From positions 8,143,501 to 8,207,500 of the forward strand of contig OW285192.1 of assembly GCA_935421135.1 (NCBI GenBank): a DNA stretch of 64,000 nt, read 5' to 3'. The translations under genes and the position numbers were made by a program. This document shows positions 38,195 to 49,849 of the stretch, in pieces; within the stretch, counting starts at the first letter, position 1; every line of letters begins with the position of its first letter. Under the pieces are notes generated by a model. The model worked only from the letters and a program-made list of their open reading frames with translations. It was not told the origin of the DNA and searched no databases. Origin of the DNA: Bugulina stolonifera. Lineage: Eukaryota > Bryozoa > Gymnolaemata > Cheilostomatida > Bugulidae.

Positions 38195-38905
38195 TTAATA
38201 ACACTTATATAAACAGTTTTATGTCATTCACTTGTCTAGCCTTGCCCACTTAGCCTACCTCTGTACTATATTTTCAATGACTCTAGTGAGGTGAAGCAGG
38301 TCAAGGGTTGCCCCACATTAACACACTGAGCAAATGGGAGAACTAAGGTTATTCCAGCCATGTGGTCGCTCCTACTTACTACTTCTACTGGCTAATTAAA
38401 TAGACTGTAATCAGGGTTTATTGTTACCCACATCAGAGCATCTAATAAGGAATACTCTCAGCCTTCTGACACGTACCTTACTGCGCTTACTGTGCTCATG
38501 TTGTGGTTGTCTCCCAGACGGTCCCAGATGGACCAAGGTCTGTACACAAGCCACCGACGACTTGTAGGTGCAGATGCAGAGAACGGCTACCTAGCCAAGC
38601 AACCTCTATGCCAAGTTATGTTTCATGTAGGGTGGAATGTTCAATTTATCAATGCACCAGTACAACACAGAATATAAGTATTAAGAGTGTATTGAGCAAA
38701 CTTGACAGCATGAAGGTATACAAGAGACTGTACTTACTAACGATAATCTGGTTCTTTTTATAGGTAAAGGAGACGAAGGAAGCTGTCTACTACTTCCGGC
38801 AGGTTCCAGTCGTTAACATATAGCCCATTTAGAAAAGAGGACGACCCAAGATACAGCCGTCCTCATACAGATAAAGATATGCTTGAATGCCATTACTTAT
38901 AATAT

Positions 38906-39252
38906 TGTAATGTTTACGTACAGTTCTCCGCAACCTCCTTACACTAATTACATGTATACTCATATAAATATCTGCTTTTATTCCTTGTTACTTAGTTGAC
39001 TATAATGTGTATGCTTGTACATGGCTCTAGTAAGACATTACACTGTTTTTATACCCATGTAAAGAAGCCCGACCTCTCAGAATTACTTGATATTCATTTT
39101 GTATGTCAATTGGATGATTCTAAGCATCTTTTGTAATAACCCGACCCATTTTGGGTTGGCATTTGGGCGTCCGGCCGCCATGTTGTTGCACAATTTCTGG
39201 ACGACCCTAAGTCATCTTTTCCCGACACTATGTCGGCCTTTTTACCGGAACT
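38906..39252 (+). mobile_element. truncated LTR, plus strand
   Basis: It starts ATAT|TGTAATG, the LTR terminus seen in the family. It aligns with 41,190-41,395 from ACCCATGTAAA.AAGCCCGACC through TTTTCCCGACACTA.GTCGG. The promoter and poly(A) part are missing. It ends against the tail of the last exon of UNC93A-like copy 2. Confidence 0.6.
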
Positions 39253-40934
39253 TCCTCATTAAATGCTCACTTTCTTTCCTAGAATTAATACAGGGAAGCA
39301 AAACTGGTCATTTATTAAGTTTTTATTAGGACAAAATATTACAAGAAGTTTAAGGACATTGTGTGTGGTGAAAAAGTAATAGTTATTATAGTAATAATCA
39401 GAGCTACTACAGTCTGTATTACTGTATACTGCAGGCAAAATAGGTATCGCTAAAGACTGCTCAACTTTATTTCTTTTTTTCTCAATGAGCTCCACAGTTA
39501 TATAGCCTATGGCACCTAATGTTAATAAAGAGAGTAACAAATACATTTTTATAGACATATAGAGGCGACTTTGGATTGCAAATAATGTCATGTAGCCTGC
39601 TGCCTTCCATAATCTATTAATGGCAAATGCTGCTTTACCCTCTTGTTTGAACAGAACTCCGTAAAGGCCTACAGAATAAATGCAAAATATTACATGCATG
39701 GTTACACTTGACCCTGGGATTCTCGCATCTCTAAAACTTTTAGTGGCTGAAAATCAGATGAAATTTAGAAGTTGCTCATCATCTTTTAGGACTACATGTA
39801 TGTCTATGTTAGATTAGCTTTTCATTTCGTTTTTAAATGGCCACATGACCAATTTTGATTGCTGCCGAAGTGAAATTAAATTAACTGCTTATTTGGTCGA
39901 ATATTTACTCATTTCTAAAAAAGTTCAAAATCAAGTTGACATTTTCTTGCAGTTTTTATGAAGGCGAGTTTAACTTAACTCCTTAGCTACTAGAATTTTA
40001 ACTGAAAAAGTAAATCAATGGTTAATTTTGATAGATTGGCCAATCAACGACTTTTGATGCGTTCATGACTCCTATGCTTTTATGATTTATGCTTTATGAT
40101 CATTCCAAACAACTACTACTCGTTTTATCCTCTGGTGATGATGCTCAGATGAGCGCTGAAATATTATGAAAAAATTAAAATGAGAACACATCTTGTTTTA
40201 CTATTCATAATAGAAATACAAACTTACATTAACATTTTTCCGTACTCAACATGGTATTGGTTCAAACCCAGTTCAAAATCATTGAAGGCAGTTTAGGATT
40301 TCATTTTAAAACAAGTAAAATAAAAGTATTGAATTGTAGGATACAAGCAATCAAAGTGTGATCTTTATCTTGGTTGTAGATGATGCTTCACCTAGTTACA
40401 TGTGCATGTATGCATATAATAGCTCATGTTCGCAAATAACGTTTCATATGTCGAAGAGTTTAAGACTACTATAAATTCTAAAAGTGTTGGTCAAAGTTTG
40501 CTATATCAGCTGATAGCTTCTTCCAGTTCTGTTAATCACCCATTTTGACTGAGTTTTGAGAATAAATGAACTCATTGAAGTCATTTTTCAGCATCTTTAT
40601 TACTAGTCATCAGAGAACTAAATCATGGAATGGCAACGCCATACTGCTAACACAATATCTCAATTTGGGAAAAATAGTTTGAACGCAAAATGTAATACTT
40701 GAAGGCAAAACGATATTATATCTCAAGACAGATATGTGGGATTGCTTCCATGCAGCCATTACAATTTCAACCATGATAAGGCAACATCTGTCCAACTCAT
40801 TTGCTTTTACTCTATACTGAGGGTGGTGAACATTTAAACTATTAAGCATTGCTGATCCGCTGGCCCGATGAACTAACATGTTTAACAAACATTTCCCTCT
40901 TTCCGAGTGTGTGTGTTAGTGACAACAGAAATAT

Positions 40935-41730
40935 TGTGATGGTACAGGACATTTGTATACGACTCCAGCTACCGGATAAAACCCTATAGCACCTTAAGTG
41001 CCTAGTAGTTGCCACAGCACTACTCAACTAACACTCGTACTCTCATAACTAGCTGTTCGTATGCTCATACTCAATTATATTGCATGTCTAGACCATTCAT
41101 TCACTGTCTATATACGTGTATTTATGTGTTTGTACTCATTCTACTTAACTACATACTGTTGTACATTCATGTATGATAATTACAAGTCTTTTAGTGCCTT
41201 TTATACCCATGTAAAAAGGCCCGACCTCTCAGAATCCCTTGATATTCATTTTGTACATGAATTGGATGATTATAAGCAACTTTTGTAGAACCCGACTTAT
41301 TTTTGGGTCGGCCGTCGGGCTTCTGGCGGCCATGTTGTTGCGCAACTTCCGGACGACCTATGTCATCTTTTCCCGACACTACGTCGGGCGGAAGTCTTCA
41401 TACTATATAAAGGCCACTGTTTCATTGTTTGTTGTCTCAGTCTTCACTTGGCTTTCAATAAAGACACATCTATACTTGATACAGTGACTTTCACTTCCTT
41501 TTGTCAGGTCATTCGCTTAGCGAACCGCCTACTAGGTCGGATCACTCTCTTTCAAGGTATAGTCTGAAGGTCAGACTTGGGACCAAATGGGTCGTCTCTG
41601 GTAGTTATTGGGCTACTGAGACCGCTCGATCTTTCATGTAATGCGAAGGCCTAGCACCACTCATAAGCACTTCAATTCTGAGTCGGTAGTCGTCCAAGGA
41701 TGACCGCACGAAATACCAGAAACCATTACA
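40935..41730 (+). mobile_element. solo LTR, 796 bp
   Basis: It begins TGTGATGG and ends CCATTACA, with ATAT duplicated on both sides (40931-40934 and 41731-41734). It has TATATAAAGG at 41,404 and AATAAA at 41,457, in LTR order. The intron text on either side is continuous in copy 1 (around 905-960), so that position is the empty site. No internal retroelement coding remains. Confidence 0.8.
41404..41413 (+). promoter_or_regulatory. LTR TATA box
   Basis: TATATAAAGG lies about 50 bp before the AATAAA at 41,457 within the solo LTR. Other family members have TATATAAGGC at the same place. Confidence 0.6.
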
Positions 41731-43870
41731 ATATAACTATTAATAGCTCTATCCTACCGCCAAAGGAGTTGTGTTTGTTAGGTACTTTACTTCGTTGCTC
41801 ATACAATTCTTTATTTTTTGCTGTTATTTTGGACATTTCACTTTCAGTAAGAACCAAACTAACTAATAGCCTGTAAATTCTCAGCCTCTGATATTTATTA
41901 CAGCTTGCTATGAGCAATTCCACACCTAACCATAGTTGCCCTTTATGGATTATTTTGCCCTGAAATGGAATGAAGCAAGTTTTATGAGAGACCTTTCATG
42001 GTACAGTTTTAACCAACTACTAGCCTGGCTAACCATAGGTATATGACATAGAGGCAAGGGTCAGTAAGTGATGGGACTTTCCACTTACCAAGTTCAACAA
42101 GCTAAACTTTGAACCCCATCACTAACTGGCAGTGCAAGCTATAATATAATAGGCTCTATAGATAACCACATTGTGGTTATCTACTAGCGTCCCAGTGACC
42201 ATGTGCAATGTGAAAGCCATCAGACACTCAATATGTAGATGAATCAATTAATCAATGACAGGAACTTGATAAACAGACTACTGTGGGCTCATGATCTTTC
42301 TCCACAATGCATTATAATTGGGATCAATTTATTTCAAGGCTACATTTTTTAGTGGCTAAAGTTACATGTACACACTGTTTTTCACCTCCAAATAATGATA
42401 TTTTTCGCTTCCAAATGTCATTTTTACGCTTTCAATATTACATTATTTTTGCTTATAATCCCATGATCTTTTGAAAAATCAATCTCTATGAGCATGGCCA
42501 TGGTACACCAAATAATATAAAGTACATAACGCATAAGATAATACACGCTTAGATGTATATCATATTATAGCAAGACAATGCCTGTTAGCTGAACACTTAG
42601 CGCCCCGTCTGCAATGCCCCAGATTCCAGCGAGTATGAAGTAGATGTAGAGTTTATCTGTTGTCACTTCATAGAATAAGAGTGGCAGCAATGCTGCTGCA
42701 TTAGCTATGAACCCTGGAAGAACAATCATAAAACAATTTGTGTTGTAAAATTCAAGACTGGAGTTTTACAACACAATTATCCATTTTGGAAACATTATGG
42801 CAGCAACCCTTAAAGTGCTATTAGGACATATCAAAGTTATTTTCTGGATCATTACCTAATACAAAGATGAGCACTCTTCCAGCATATTTCACAAGCCTTC
42901 CCAAGACTACAGAACTGACACCATCAATCACACTGTAACATATGGCTACGTATCCAACCCGCCAACTACCAGGTGGACAGGTGATGAACGCCTGTTTAAA
43001 TGTATAAGCAAAATCAGCATACATACCTAGAATAACAGAATTGATTAATTGCAGTAAATTAACCAACAGAGTAGAATATTAAAGGTGGACTGTACTGAAA
43101 TTTTGGGGTTATAAGCTGAATACACCATTAGAAAGCCTAGTAGCAGCTGAACAAGTTAGCACAATACCAGCTGGGAAACGTGATGTCATCATGGTACCCA
43201 GCTCTGCTAAAACTAGTGAAACACATCATTGCAGGGAGTGAATGCCAGACCACGCATTATGTTATTATGAATAGAAAATTTCAATTGAGTTTTTATCCTT
43301 GTTGTACTAGGAATATCACAAAACGAAAAAATGGGTATGTAGAACTAATGTTAGTTAATATTCTTAAACAATCAAAAGCACAATTTGTTGCAAAAAGTTA
43401 TCAAATGACTTTTGAGTTTGCGATCTGATTGGTCAATATGGGCTACTTGTTTATCTCATGAATAACAAGCCAACACATAGACTGGTGTGTTGAACCTGTA
43501 GCATGTAGTACTATAACTGCTATTATCTGTTTTATTAAATGAACACTGTATTTCTGATAAAGCAGTTGTGACAACTCAATATTTCTGCTATATAGCGAGT
43601 CAGAGTTGAGATAACCAAAGAAGAAGTTTTGAGAATTGACATAGAACTAGGTGGAGATAACTCCTAATGCTGACATCACTATGGGTAATTTAGAAATTTT
43701 GGGACCACTTTTTTGCAGTTTAGCATCTGTTAGCTACTACTAAAACAGTTTAGATATGTTTGTATAGGTATCAAGTAATGCTAACATAGTTAATTTGATG
43801 AAAAACATTCTGAAATTTTCAGTACAGTCCAACTTTAATGTTCTGAAATTGGGGTTGTCAATAATATTAA

Positions 43871-46800
43871 AGGACCCCTCTCACCGTTTTTGTTTACACT
43901 TTGAGACACCCACGTGCTCGCTAGAGCAAACATCATGATTGGTTACTTGCACTGTATTATAACTGGCTAACTAAATCGCATGTGCATGTACACGTGTGGG
44001 AAAATCCATCGGGTGGTTGATGGGAATCAGTTGACTGTGGACAGAATAGAATATAGTATTTTGCTTTTGCCAAAATGAAATTATTGTTGCAAGATGTAAA
44101 TGCTATCGAGAGATGATACGATACAAGGTATATGGCAAGCATAGCAAAAATTGCAATCAAATCATTGAAAGTAACTTTGTTTTCTTTTTGATTTTAATTT
44201 AATTTTTAATTTTAATGTACTATGATCTATCTATGTCACAGTGTAATTAATATTAAAAAATATCTATACATGTAAATATAGCAATGATAATTACTGTTAT
44301 TTACCCCTTGCTCACATTGATACATAAGTGATTTGTTAAAATACTATGCTAGTTACTTATGGCTAATTATATTATACATTATTCATAAATCATATTACAT
44401 GTACTTTACTATTTTAAACTACTAAAATGGATAAAATGCAAATTGGAAATAAAATATTTGGATTATAAAAATAACTTTATTAACTAGGATTGTTTCTGTC
44501 TACATATATGTAGGCCTATATGCAGTACCTGATCAAAAATTTAATTTATTGAATTTCAAAATAATTGCATCATATCATTTGATTGCAGCCGTAAGTAAAA
44601 TAAACTTTTGATGACACTATATTCAACTCATTTTCTTTCTCTATTGTAATAATAATACTATGATGACTAAAATGTGTGTAATGTGTGCTTCTTTTTAGTA
44701 GTTTGTCAAGACTATGACCCAGGAATGTGAAGTCACATCAATCGCAACCTCTTGAAGCCATACTTGAGTGACGAGTATTGTACCTTGGACACTAAGTTGA
44801 CTCGTTTTACATAGGTATACATAAGGTAAGTGCATCATACACTTTCAAGATTCAGCAAAGTTTTCACTGTAAACACTGCTGCATGTACATATTACTTTCC
44901 TGTACTGTGGGTTTTTAAATGTAGCCTAGCAAAATCAGCGTCGGTTTGATTTGTATTCATCATTTTCAATCTAGTACATTGTACCTAGCAGTTATATTCT
45001 GTTGCTTAGTGTGGGCTGATTTTAGGTACCATCTGTTGACGTTAATATACTTTTAGGTGATCCAATAGTATGATCACATGTTCACATAATGTTGTAGAAA
45101 CATCTACCAAGCAACATGCTTGAACTGACGTACTTACCAACAATTTGAGCAGCTAAATCAATCGTGAGGTTTGTAAAGTATTGACTGGTACCTTCAAATA
45201 TTAATATTCTGACACAATTGGAATTTTTTTCATTTATATATGTATTAGTAGTTGGCCTGATACTTCATGTATGACCTTTCAGTAAATAGAATTTCTATGA
45301 GTACAGTACATGTTGTATTTGATGTCTGTGATAGCCAATTCTAGTTTGATTTTGTCTATATTGTGCAGTTACCTTAATGATCTTTTCTATTTATTAATTT
45401 GATTGTTACTGCCATGTTTCAAGCGATCGTAATCCACAAGCTTTAATGTTAACAAGAACTAATATTATGCACTCATGGTTACTTGCAATTAGCCGAGTAG
45501 AGTTAGCTTGTTCCAAGATGTCATTATTTTGGATTCCAAGATTACTCATTTATTGTACGTTAAACATTTTTATGTGTTTGCAGTCATAGTCAATTGAAAA
45601 TACAAGCGGCCTGACTATGATGCATGCACATTTCAACAAAAATGTTTGAAATGATTTGGTCTGTCGTACTCTCTGAAAATGTAATCGTCATTCTTAGTTA
45701 TTAAATATGAGAACATCAAATGACTATTCAACTTCAATATCTTGAAACATTTATTGTTGATTTACGTTATCTTTTTATAACAAAATACAATAATGAAAAC
45801 AGCGGAAAACAGGGTAAAATACATGTGTAAAGTATTGAACATGAACAGTGTATGTATAATATACATTGTGGGCAGAAGTGATAATGAGATACACAGTCCA
45901 TGTAGGGCGCCAGCAGAAGATTGTTTTCAATCGTAATCGTTCACCTTGAATGCTGAGGCACTATAACGCTTCACCTTTTATAAAGTTACTTGATGAGGAA
46001 ACCTCTTGGAGTACGGGTGAAATGTACATTTAGAACACTTCTTTTGCAATCCAATATGTATTATCTGCAATTCAAAATGTAGAGCATTTTATTAAGAAAA
46101 ATGGTTGTGACCCTCATCAAAATTATATTGCTATTCCGAAGAAAAAACATCAATGGTTGGGTTCAACTCCCACAACAGAATTTCCCACCCTGTTGAATAG
46201 CTGATGCCGGAGTACTAGTACTGATAACCAAGTTGATGTACATAACATATTACTGCTACAACACTTACCTATGCTTTTTCCAACACTGAAGATAAAGATA
46301 ATATAGTGCAAGCTGTAGAATAGTTTGAATTTCCACACCAGTGTCTGGTAGCATGGAATTGGTCTAGCTAGGTTCCCCTTCTTTCATACAGCTTTGGAAT
46401 CTCACTGTGCTAAAAAATAATGATAGCAATATAATATTTATGGCGCCAAACACAATTCTTTAACGTGGCTGCCCAATAGCAGAGCTAGTCGAGGGGCCTC
46501 CATGGCTCCTAGAGCTGGATATTATTTTAGTTTGATATGGTACAGAAGGAAGACCTTCTTCGGAATGAAAACCTCCTAAATTGCATAAGTTGTCAGTTTT
46601 GTTAGCAAAACCTTCTTCTTGAATTCAATTCATGCACAAACTTATAAACTCATTGAGGTAGATTTCATCAGTCTATTCTTGCAAAATGTGAAATACACAT
46701 GTGTATTTCACATTTTGCAAGAATAGACTGATGAAATCTACCTCAATGAGTTTATAAGTTTGTGCATGAATTGAATTCAAGAAGAAGGTTTTAGTGCTAC

Positions 46801-48488
46801 CTTGTAATGAGCCTTATCCCTACATAACAAATTATAAATACCTACCAGTAGAAAGAACTGGATGGAGAAATTGAGGTTGGCATTCGATTTACAAATTCTT
46901 CATCAAAGGTGAGTGTGCGTCTTTACCCTGCTCACCAGATCATTCCTTCTTTTCAGCAAACAATCAAATGCAACTATGACTTTATTGATGTCAGGAAAGT
47001 TACTTGCTGACAGCATTGGAACTAGTCTGTAATCAACACAGTGAGTACATCATAAAATACAAATACAATAAAAACATACAATTCTTTAGAAATGAAGCGT
47101 GGCTGTTTTAATCGAAAAGAAATTTTGACCATGTGGACATAAATAAAAGTACACTAGGTTAGCTCAGCTGCATTAGATAGAGGTGAGTTTGTGTCTAATG
47201 AAGTTAGTATCAGTCCCACCAACTTTTTAGATTTAGCTTGGGGGGGGGGGGGGGGGGTTAAAAAAGTGAATAACTTAAATATAGTAATTTAAATATCTTG
47301 AATAGACCAGATCAGTTAATTGATTATTTTAGAAATAAATTTATGATGGAATTATTGTTTGCATTTACATTCAAATTTTGCTTGGCTAAATGAATCAACT
47401 AACTATATTTTCGCAGGATATGTGTATTGTAAATTGTATTTGAATATGCATATTGTAGATGTAAAGACTTATTTTAAATTTACTGATTTAATACAACAAT
47501 TACAATACAATAACTTCACATTTTTGTAAAGTTCATTGTCAAAACTTTATTGAATATTATATTCAATATTAAAATTTAGTTTCACAGTATTGTAATGTAA
47601 ATATATTAAAATCATAATCACTTAGATTATTATAATTATATCACATCATATAGCCCAACTAATGCTGTAATAATATGAAATATAATAATCATATGACTTA
47701 CTTTTTGTGTTAAAAGTTATCCAATTTTATTAATCATTTATTTAATATTTAATTTCAAACTTAGTCATTCGTTTGTTTTTTAAACAAAATAAATAAAAAT
47801 GAGCACATATAATATATTAATATTAAATGCTTACCATGCTGAGTATTGTGATGGCTGACAATCTGGCCATAAACTAAGCTCATGTTCTTCAGAAAATGAA
47901 ATTTATGAAATGAAAATCCAACTTTCGAATGCCATTCTTAGCGTTTCTGTATACTATGAATTTTCAACTCAACCCAAGATAAGAAAGATAGATAGTACAG
48001 TATCTTGGTACTTGCAATAACTCTGTGATCAATTGTATTGTAAACAAAATACCCCGTGCAGACCGCTAGCATGGTCATTGTGACTTTGGTTTGTTTATAA
48101 AATTTGATATTAGTATGATAATCCATAGTTTCGAATAAACAATGGCAGCTATAAAAATAAAACTTCTTTCGAGAGTTTAATATAAATTGAAGGGTGCATG
48201 GCTGCAAGTAGTATATGCCCATGGATTATTTTTGCATATTTCAGGCTACTTTTGAAAATATTTGCAAAAAACTAAACCTCTCTCTATACAACTTATATAA
48301 AAAAAGTGCCGTTTAGGGTGTCTTCATCAAAAATTCGTCCTAGGGCAGCACTTTAGCGCATCGCGCGATGCATCATGGGAAGGAGAAATATGTTGAGAGC
48401 ACAACTCTGAAACACATGACTTTGCTGCTGTCTTCATTTTGACACAAAACTAGATTTGCTGAGCAGGGTAATTAGTGAGAGGGATCCT
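43871..48488 (-). mobile_element. TTAA-flanked 4.6 kb element, copy B
   Basis: This is the inverse of copy A over its whole length. TTAA lies at 43867-43870 and 48489-48492. It lacks the 331-bp segment of copy A (junction near 45,609). It has a G18 run (47,240-47,257) where copy A has C11, and scattered substitutions elsewhere. It sits in the intron between the 42856-42991 and 48551-48608 parts of UNC93A-like copy 2. The matching intron of copy 1 (12,640-12,690) has an uninterrupted TTAA at the same place. Confidence 0.92.
46607..46792. repeat. perfect 186-bp palindrome (copy B)
   Basis: Identical to 24313-24498 over all 186 bp and centred at 46699/46700. The flanks match copy A in inverted order. 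Confidence 0.97.
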
Positions 48489-48642
48489 TTAACTTCCTTA
48501 CAACACTATAGAATGAAGCGTAAACCACAAGATTTTAAAACATTTTAAAGCCACCAGAATCACAGCAATGGATGAACACCCTGCGAATACTCCAGCCAGC
48601 GTATACAACTGCAACAATTATTATGGTTTACATCCACATTGT

Positions 48643-49560
48643 AGAGCTGGGTCCAAGTCATAGATTTGACTTGTCAAGTCACAGGTTGACCTGACTTAGA
48701 CTTGCCAACATGTTGACTTGGCTTGATTTTACTTGTACATCAATGTGACTGGACTTGACCTGGTCACATGAATGTCTTGTGACTTTGACTTGGGTTCTGC
48801 CAAGTTAATGCGGAGGATAATAATTTTGTACAGTGTATAGCCAACACCGGAAAAGGCCTCAATTGTCTACCTATTTATCATTTCTTTTCTTCATCAGTGC
48901 GACTAGTGGCATTTAGAGTACATCAAGGTTAGCTGTGAGGATAAATACCAAATGTAACATCTAGGCTGTGTGTACGTGCACAACGCAATGCATAGTCACA
49001 AGTACACACAGTGTAAGTAGTGTAAGTGTAGTGTAAGTATGGTGTAAGTGGTGAATACAATGTACACAGCGCAATAATTAGTCAATTACTAAAATATGTA
49101 GTTTATATGCTATGCAACGCTGCATCACGGTTACTAATATGTAACACTACATGACCAGTCTCAACCGTAGTGCCAATATTACTACATACATATGTATATA
49201 TAGACTCATTGCCATAATTGTATAACATACAATGCCCAGCTACACCTTGGCATGGGTTTTCATGTGTTGGAATGTCTACTAAAAGAAAAAAGCAATGTTT
49301 TACAAAATGTAAAATTTTTGTATCTGTCTCCCACTTGACTTGCATTTCAACTTGTAAGCAGACAAGTTGACTTCAACTTGACTTGACTTGTGACTGGCAT
49401 AACAGCTGTCTTGAACTAACTTGGACTTGACTTGCCTCCAAAATTTTAGAAATGACTTGACTTGCCTCCAAAATTTTAGAAATGACTTGACTTGCCTCCA
49501 AAATTTTAGAAATGACTTGACTTATTGATTTAAAGCTCGACTTGGACTCAACTCTGCTCA
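48643..49560. repeat. GACTTG-rich repeat with 30-bp triplicate
   Basis: CAAGTC/GACTTG words dominate 48,643-48,800 and 49,335-49,560. At 49,424-49,523 a 30-bp unit AAATGACTTGACTTGCCTCC + AAAATTTTAG is present three times without change. A short ORF through it is a repeat artefact. It is intronic to UNC93A-like copy 2. Confidence 0.85.
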
Positions 49561-49849
49561 TTGACATAGATTGGCAAACACAGCAAATATACATGTATCA
49601 TGCTTATTGGTAATCAAAATAGGGCTATTCCATGGGGACTGATCAAATTTGCGTGCTGGCCCGACTCAGATTCTTTTGAAAATTTGCAGGTTGAAAGAGC
49701 ACACTTGAAATACACACAAAAATTTAATTCATTATTTTTGTTTCCAGAACTTACCTGTTGTTTTGATGGGCCTTGCAGGTATGTGTTATTTGCAGCATTT
49801 TCAGGGCAAAATCTGCTACCACAGAATGATAAGTCCTGGAAAGGCAGAT

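Larger units (their letters stand above)
39259..49835 (-). pseudogene. UNC93A-like copy 2, partial and broken
   Basis: Parts present, in copy 1 order: 49755-49835 (27 codons, two differences from copy 1), 48551-48608 (first 58 nt only of the 240-nt exon, with donor and 182 nt missing), 42856-42991, 42582-42713, and 39259-39668 (last exon: LYGVLFKQEGKAAFAINRLW, a hydrophobic helix, then ELIEKKRNK). The last exon joins the 42582-42713 exon in phase 1. That exon's donor reads CAG|GCATTG instead of GT. Exons equivalent to the first five of copy 1 were not found up to 64 kb. A 796-bp solo LTR and TTAA element B lie in its introns. The conserved protein ends near KKRNK. The 50 codons after it, running toward the truncated LTR, look non-homologous. 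Confidence 0.82.
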
